Positions 33,324-37,087 of a stretch of DNA of 37,087 nucleotides are shown here, piece after piece. The stretch covers positions 1-37,087 of the forward strand of contig NZ_JADEXO010000056.1 in assembly GCF_015207105.1 (NCBI RefSeq). Reading direction: 5' to 3'. The translations under genes were made by a program, and so were the position numbers. Numbering within the stretch: position 1 is the stretch's first letter; each line of letters starts with the position of its first letter. The notes under the pieces were generated by a model. The model saw nothing but the letters and a program-made list of their open reading frames with translations, made no database searches and was not told the DNA's origin. This DNA comes from a cf. Phormidesmis sp. LEGE 11477 (GTDB taxonomy: Bacteria > Cyanobacteriota > Cyanobacteriia > Phormidesmidales > Phormidesmidaceae).

Positions 33324-33538
33324 GCGTTATTTTCAATCTTCCTATACCTTCTGCCTGTGTCTATCCTGGCGGTTTCAGATTCTTGAGTGCATTCTTCGTT
33401 AGCGACGCAGTCTGTTGTTTCATAGTCTCTGGTTGTTTCACAGTCTTTGAAAGTGTTTAAAAACAACAGAAGCTTAGAGTTTATATCACATACTACCGAG
33501 AAATTTTGCTCATCAAGTCTTCACCTATACAGAGGACT

Positions 33539-33572
33539 ATCTCAGGGCACAATATATCTCAGGACGCAATAT
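33539..33572. repeat. 17-bp tandem repeat
   Basis: ATCTCAGGGCACAATAT is followed directly by ATCTCAGGACGCAATAT, two mismatches. It lies about 160-190 bp upstream of the PLD-type gene. Confidence 0.85.
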
Positions 33573-33730
33573 TAGTGGTGCATCTCGATAGTTTCCCTGA
33601 GAATATGGTCTTGTGAAGGCTGCTCTCTCTCGGATGCAGTTTCCGTCGCAGGGAACTCTCTGGGGACGCTTATGGTGCGGTTGCGATCACAAGGCCAAGA
33701 TAGTAGTCAATAGCGGTAGGTATAAGAAGG

Positions 33731-35098
33731 ATGAGTTTAGTCGTCGATATCCTGCTCTGGGTACTCATTGCAGCGGTGACATTGGTGGCTGCGCTCTTGA
33801 TTGGGCTATACATTCGAGGTGCCTTTCGGTGGCGGCCACTTTTTCATATCAAGCAGGCGATCGCACCCAAACATCCTCACTTTCCTTTAATTCTCAAAAG
33901 TTTGACAGAGTCTCTAGCCACTCATGGTCAGGTGATCGGCTTTTGGGATACCGCTGCCGAAATTCAGCAGGCGCGCATAGAAGCGATCAACCGGGCGCGT
34001 CACAGCATCCAGTTTGAGACGTTTATGATGACACCAGGTAAACGCGCCGATAATTTTGCCGATGCGATCGCCCGGAAAGCTACCGAAGGCGTCAGCATAC
34101 AGCTATTGGTCGATACTTTTGGGACGCGATCGCTCCCTCGAAAATACTGGCAGCGTCTACGCTCAGTCGGCGTACAAATTGTCTTTTTTAATCCATTTGA
34201 TTGGCGAGCACCTGCCAATTTCGCCGGACGCACTCACCGCAAGCTATTGATTATCGATAATGAACAAGCTTTGATCGGCGGTTCAGGCATTTCCGATCTG
34301 TGGGACGGCATTGAGAAAAGCGACGACACCCAGCCATGGCTAGACCTAGAGCTGATGCTAGTTGGAGAGGCCGTAAGCGTTTTGTCAGCCACATTTCAGC
34401 TTCACTGGCAAGGGCATAGGTTCAAAAAAAGCGGTCGGGCAGAGTCACAAGTTACCATCGTCGACATGGACAGAATCAGTCCGGTCGATGACGCAGATCC
34501 TCTACCTAGTACGAAAAAACTAAGCAGAGATCGGCAAGAGCCGAGCCTAGTGCTGATTACGCCAGGGACTAAGCCCAACTATCGAGACTCTTCAATCGAG
34601 GTATTAAAGCAGACATTGATAGCCTGTGCGCGTAAGCGAGTTTGGCTATCGAGTCCCTATTTTCTACCGAATAAAAGCACCCGGCAGATACTCATTGCCG
34701 CGCAGAAAGCCGGAGTAGATGTCCGAATTTTGACCACGAGCGATCGCAGCGACAAAAAGCCAGTCTATTACGCCTCGTACGAAGTCTATGGTTCACTGCT
34801 AAAAGCTGGCATCAAAATATTTGAATATCAGCCTAGTATGCTCCATGCCAAGATGCTGCTTTTGGATAATGAATGGGTGAATACAGGCAGCACTAATATT
34901 GATTACCGTAGCTTTTTGCATAACGACGAACTAGATATCGTAACAGACTCTTCTGTGCTGAGAGGAAAGATAGAACAGGTGTTTGAAAAAGGCTTTGCAC
35001 AGAGCAAACAAATCAGCTTACGGCAGTGGCGCAACCGCTCCTTGCTAAAGCATAGACTGCTGGGAAATGTGGTTCGTCTAGTGCAATGGCAGCTATAG
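33731..35098 (+). CDS. Phospholipase D-like / cardiolipin synthase-family protein
   Basis: A 455-residue membrane protein of the PLD superfamily. The N-terminal helix (about 5-29, ILLWVLIAAVTLVAALLIGL) anchors it in the membrane. Two HxKxxxxD motifs are intact: THRKLLIIDNEQALIGGSG (His169, Lys171, Asp176) and LHAKMLLLDNEWVNTGSTNI (His372, Lys374, Asp379). ARHSIQFETFMMTP and LIACARKRVWLSSPYFLPNK are the usual blocks before each motif. Cardiolipin synthases of this type join two phosphatidylglycerols, but related proteins have other phosphatidyl-transferase roles, so the substrate is left open. AAGAAGG directly abuts the ATG at 33731, unusually close for an SD. It is about 150 bp shorter in upstream reach than an overlapping frame at 33613, which is a shadow. 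Confidence 0.92.
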   Translation: MSLVVDILLWVLIAAVTLVAALLIGLYIRGAFRWRPLFHIKQAIAPKHPHFPLILKSLTESLATHGQVIGFWDTAAEIQQARIEAINRARHSIQFETFMMTPGKRADNFADAIARKATEGVSIQLLVDTFGTRSLPRKYWQRLRSVGVQIVFFNPFDWRAPANFAGRTHRKLLIIDNEQALIGGSGISDLWDGIEKSDDTQPWLDLELMLVGEAVSVLSATFQLHWQGHRFKKSGRAESQVTIVDMDRISPVDDADPLPSTKKLSRDRQEPSLVLITPGTKPNYRDSSIEVLKQTLIACARKRVWLSSPYFLPNKSTRQILIAAQKAGVDVRILTTSDRSDKKPVYYASYEVYGSLLKAGIKIFEYQPSMLHAKMLLLDNEWVNTGSTNIDYRSFLHNDELDIVTDSSVLRGKIEQVFEKGFAQSKQISLRQWRNRSLLKHRLLGNVVRLVQWQL

Positions 35099-35211
35099 GT
35101 ATCTGGTGCATTAGGGACTGTAAGTACTGGGCCTAGAGGCTGAATTCGGAAGCTGGGGCTTAGAAAAAGCTCAAGCATGGCCCTACAGTCAAACCGTGCC
35201 TTGACCCATTG

Positions 35212-35418
35212 CTATCGTCTAAAGGGACCTACCCAGATGCTAGCTCCGGTCACCAGTGGAATTAAAGCAAAAATGCCGCCAAAAATGAGCGAATGATTTT
35301 TGACAAATGGGACGGACAGCAGCGTACCAATTACCAGAGCGCAGTAGAGCAAGGCCGCGAACGGAACAACGCAAATTAGAAAAATCATCAGGCGCTCGTT
35401 CGATTCAATAGATGACAT
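35212..35418 (-). CDS. Small two-helix membrane protein, unknown function
   Basis: A 68-residue frame. A short polar N-terminus (SSIESNER) is followed by two hydrophobic helices (LMIFLICVVPFAALLYCALV; IFGGIFALIPLVTGASIWVG) and a basic end (PFRR). The helix pattern and the clean ATG suggest a real small membrane protein, but there is no recognisable family and no SD. It lies alone between the PLD-type and muramidase genes, on the other strand. Confidence 0.5.
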   Translation of the reverse strand: MSSIESNERLMIFLICVVPFAALLYCALVIGTLLSVPFVKNHSLIFGGIFALIPLVTGASIWVGPFRR

Positions 35419-35574
35419 GGCAGAAATCGAGGTAAAGGGTTCGTAGAAGAATTTGCTATGGAATCAGCGGGGAGGAGTCTGTAGGATAGATCGTCGCCCA
35501 GCCAAGTTACGTACGCGGCAAGTTATATACACTGTATAAACTATTGAATATCTGTGGGTTGGCTTTTAGCCTAA

Positions 35575-36366
35575 ATGTATCTCTCTTTGTCGTTTTTGGA
35601 GTTTGACTTCAACTTGCTCTCTAACAGACCTCGCAAGAAACCTCACAAGAATAAAAAGACAGGCCGACCGCGCCAGCCTCATCGTGATGATCACGGACCG
35701 ATTGTGATAACGATGCTGATATTTCTAGGCGTCGCTTTGACGCTGCATCTATGGTCTACCTCGCCACAATCACCAGATTTACTAGGCTCGACAGATTGGG
35801 TCGCTTCACCCTTGCCGCTAGAAATGGAAGGCGGCGACCCTTACCTACGGGCGCTAATGCGGACAATTTCGGCTGGAGAGTCCAATACAGCCGATCCTTA
35901 TCGATTGCTATATGGTGGCCAAAGGGTCAAAGATTTGAGTGTACATCCTGACAAGTGCGTGACGATTGTGAATGGCCCTAACGAGGGAAACTGCACAACA
36001 GCAGCCGGGCGGTATCAGTTTTTGACCACTACTTGGGAGTATGAGGCCCGCAACTATCATCCCAACCGTCCTGCTTGGTACGAAGTTTGGGAGCAGCCTA
36101 GCTTTGAGCCAGTGTATCAAGACGAGGTTGTATACGGCTGGCTAGCAGATCCAAGCGCCTGGAATATAGACATCGCCGCGCAGCTACGAGAGGGCAATGT
36201 AACTACAGTGCTAGAGGCGCTTTCTGGAACGTGGACAAGTCTGGGCTACGGCATTGAAGATAATAGTATGTCGCCGCTGCTGCCTCAGATCTACGAGGAA
36301 ATGCTGGCGGAGGAGCTAGCGCTGCAGACGGTTGGCTCGCAGACGACGGGTTCACCTGCTGGCTAA
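35575..36366 (+). CDS. Membrane-anchored phage-lambda-type muramidase (lytic transglycosylase)
   Basis: A 263-residue protein. A basic N-terminal region (RPRKKPHKNKKTGRPRQPHR) precedes one membrane helix at about 43-60, then a short linker. Residues 88-235 closely follow the lambda R endolysin: LRALMRTISAGESNTADPYR with Glu102 at the catalytic position, LLYGGQRVKDLSVHPDK, TTAAGRYQFLTTTWEYE, and ALSGTWTSLGYG near the end. Lambda R cuts the glycan strand as a transglycosylase (GH104-like). Here the enzyme is anchored rather than free, which fits host wall remodelling rather than lysis; no other phage gene is nearby. The ATG at 35575 has no strong SD. Confidence 0.88.
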   Translation: MYLSLSFLEFDFNLLSNRPRKKPHKNKKTGRPRQPHRDDHGPIVITMLIFLGVALTLHLWSTSPQSPDLLGSTDWVASPLPLEMEGGDPYLRALMRTISAGESNTADPYRLLYGGQRVKDLSVHPDKCVTIVNGPNEGNCTTAAGRYQFLTTTWEYEARNYHPNRPAWYEVWEQPSFEPVYQDEVVYGWLADPSAWNIDIAAQLREGNVTTVLEALSGTWTSLGYGIEDNSMSPLLPQIYEEMLAEELALQTVGSQTTGSPAG

Positions 36367-36437
36367 CTTCAGTTTCGATAAGGTGCGAGCCTGCGTTCGT
36401 CAGTATGTATCTAGAACCACTATATTCCGCCATTTTC

Positions 36438-37087
36438 TTAACTGCCTACTTGTTCCAACAGCTTCAGTGGACCGAGCTGTCTGAGCTGCGCTAGTTGCGC
36501 CTTATCCTTGACTAATAAAGAGCCAGCAAATCCCAAGGAATTCACCGAGATGCCTGCATATCCTTCGCGACTGCGCGGCACGACCATCATCCAATTGCGG
36601 GTACACAGCAAATTGTACGGGGCGCTCTGCGTGCCTCCCCAGCCGTTAACGCTGTGACGACTGCTGCGAATACCGACCGCGTCGAGTAGCCTTTGGTAGT
36701 GATCTAGATATCTTTGAGCAAGGCTCTGAGTCGATGGGGTAGGTGTGGTGCTGTAGTCAGTCAGATCTAAGGATGGAAAATTGAAGGATGTGATCGCATG
36801 TTCAAAAGGTAATAGAGGCGATCGCACTATCATTTGATCTGCTGAGTGGGCGATCGCCTGTTCTATCGCTACCTCCATTGGCAGCTCCATATCGACTAGC
36901 GGCACTATCTGCAAATGCTTATGCGGCTGACTCGCTCCAGCAACCTTTCCTCCATTAAAAAAGCCTAAGCCATCTACTTCACCGAGACACTGACCCAGTG
37001 CGGCAAAATCTGCTAGCGTCAGCCAGTTTTCTTGGGGTTCAAACGCTCGCGTCACAATCAAAAAGTGATGATTGACCACGTTAAATT
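36438..37087 (-). CDS. ATP adenylyltransferase (Ap4A phosphorylase-like), 5' end off window
   Basis: HIT-superfamily nucleotidyltransferase that splits diadenosine tetraphosphate with phosphate to ATP and ADP, or the reverse. The frame is open through position 37087 and the residues before the in-window GTG (FNVVNHHFLIVTRAF) are the usual internal sequence, so the real start lies outside the window. Seen: FFNGGKVAGASQPHKHLQIV with the HxHxQ motif, then LPFEHAITSF, and APYNLLCTRNWMMVVPRSRE with GISVNSLGFAGSLLV at the C-terminus. About 216 residues are present of an expected 290 or so. It converges on the muramidase gene with a 71-bp gap and no obvious terminator between them. Confidence 0.93.
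   Translation of the reverse strand, partial: FNVVNHHFLIVTRAFEPQENWLTLADFAALGQCLGEVDGLGFFNGGKVAGASQPHKHLQIVPLVDMELPMEVAIEQAIAHSADQMIVRSPLLPFEHAITSFNFPSLDLTDYSTTPTPSTQSLAQRYLDHYQRLLDAVGIRSSRHSVNGWGGTQSAPYNLLCTRNWMMVVPRSREGYAGISVNSLGFAGSLLVKDKAQLAQLRQLGPLKLLEQVGS

Larger units (their letters stand above)
33217..33730. other. 514-bp intergenic region between the acidic-protein and PLD genes
   Basis: It contains three copies of ACGATAAAA (33228-33257), the terminator hairpin at 33294-33317 and a 17-bp tandem repeat (33539-33572). Minus-strand frames here (to 33466) and a plus-strand frame from 33613 have no recognisable domain and overlap neighbouring genes; they are not called. The promoter of the PLD-type gene should lie in the last 150 bp. 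Confidence 0.55.

Noticed and set aside
32758-33336. 192-codon minus-strand frame antisense to the acidic repeat protein
   Set aside because: A Phe/Tyr/Cys/Ile-rich shadow caused by the GAN-rich codons on the other strand. The plus frame has a proper signal peptide.
33194-33466. 90-codon minus-strand frame downstream of the acidic-protein gene
   Set aside because: It overlaps the end of the acidic gene and its terminator hairpin, and its composition is that of the complement of a repeat region.
33613-34017. 134-codon plus frame upstream of and overlapping the PLD-type gene
   Set aside because: It has no recognisable domain and overlaps the strongly supported PLD frame by nearly 290 bp.
35575-36366. 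Prophage remnant around the lambda-type muramidase
   Set aside because: Neighbours are housekeeping or envelope genes, no holin, integrase or structural phage gene is seen, and the protein has its own membrane anchor.

Overview
The window looks like chromosomal DNA from a cyanobacterium. The markers are psbA (photosystem II D1), a Ycf66-family protein, a cyanobacterial-type ppc, many GCGATCGC (HIP1-type) octamers on both strands, and a Uma2 / UPF0175 / DUF3368 / pentapeptide-repeat accessory load typical of the phylum. Leptolyngbya- or Phormidesmis-like lineages are a guess only. No rRNA, tRNA, CRISPR array, transposase or integrase was seen. The genes at both edges (apt, ATP adenylyltransferase) run off the window.

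Layout. 1-1819 (minus): apt and a CorA-type Mg2+ transporter. 1979-6027 (plus): a membrane-anchored M23-fold protein, then a three-gene membrane set (small anchored protein, HTTM-like protein, HTTM-like protein fused to a DCC thiol-oxidoreductase domain). 6017-7660 (minus): a FAD oxidoreductase whose stop end overlaps the DCC gene by 11 bp. 7859-18502 (minus): ileS, a Ycf66-family protein, a STAS-sugar transferase fusion, a Crp/Fnr-like regulator, ppc with a good NtcA-type promoter, and a small membrane protein. 18708-23662 (plus): a DUF1574/SGNH-type protein and an MBOAT acyltransferase, which look like a polysaccharide O-acetylation pair. 23909-24991 (plus): psbA of the Glu130 (high-light) type, with a clear promoter and terminator. 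25137-30126: an accessory stretch with a Uma2 nuclease, a zinc-finger protein, an antitoxin-like orphan, a UPF0175/DUF3368 toxin-antitoxin pair and a 701-residue pentapeptide-repeat membrane protein. 30159-36366: envelope-related genes (App1-type phosphatase, L,D-transpeptidase, secreted acidic repeat protein, PLD/cardiolipin-synthase-like protein, small membrane protein, phage-lambda-like muramidase). 36438-end: ATP adenylyltransferase.

How the parts fit. Three themes recur. The first is central photosynthetic and carbon/nitrogen metabolism (psbA, ppc under a probable NtcA promoter, ileS, apt). The second is extracellular polysaccharide synthesis and decoration (STAS-sugar transferase, DUF1574 plus MBOAT). 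The third is envelope remodelling (M23-like protein, L,D-transpeptidase, muramidase, App1, PLD). Short tandem duplications of 9-18 bp recur across the window in promoters and in frame inside genes.

No complete defence or mobile system was recognised. The best candidates for undescribed biology are the pentapeptide-repeat/small-residue membrane protein (28021-30126), the HTTM / HTTM-DCC membrane set (3088-6027), the STAS-sugar transferase fusion (12233-13267) and the secreted acidic repeat protein (32719-33216). All functional statements come from reading motifs; no database search was run.
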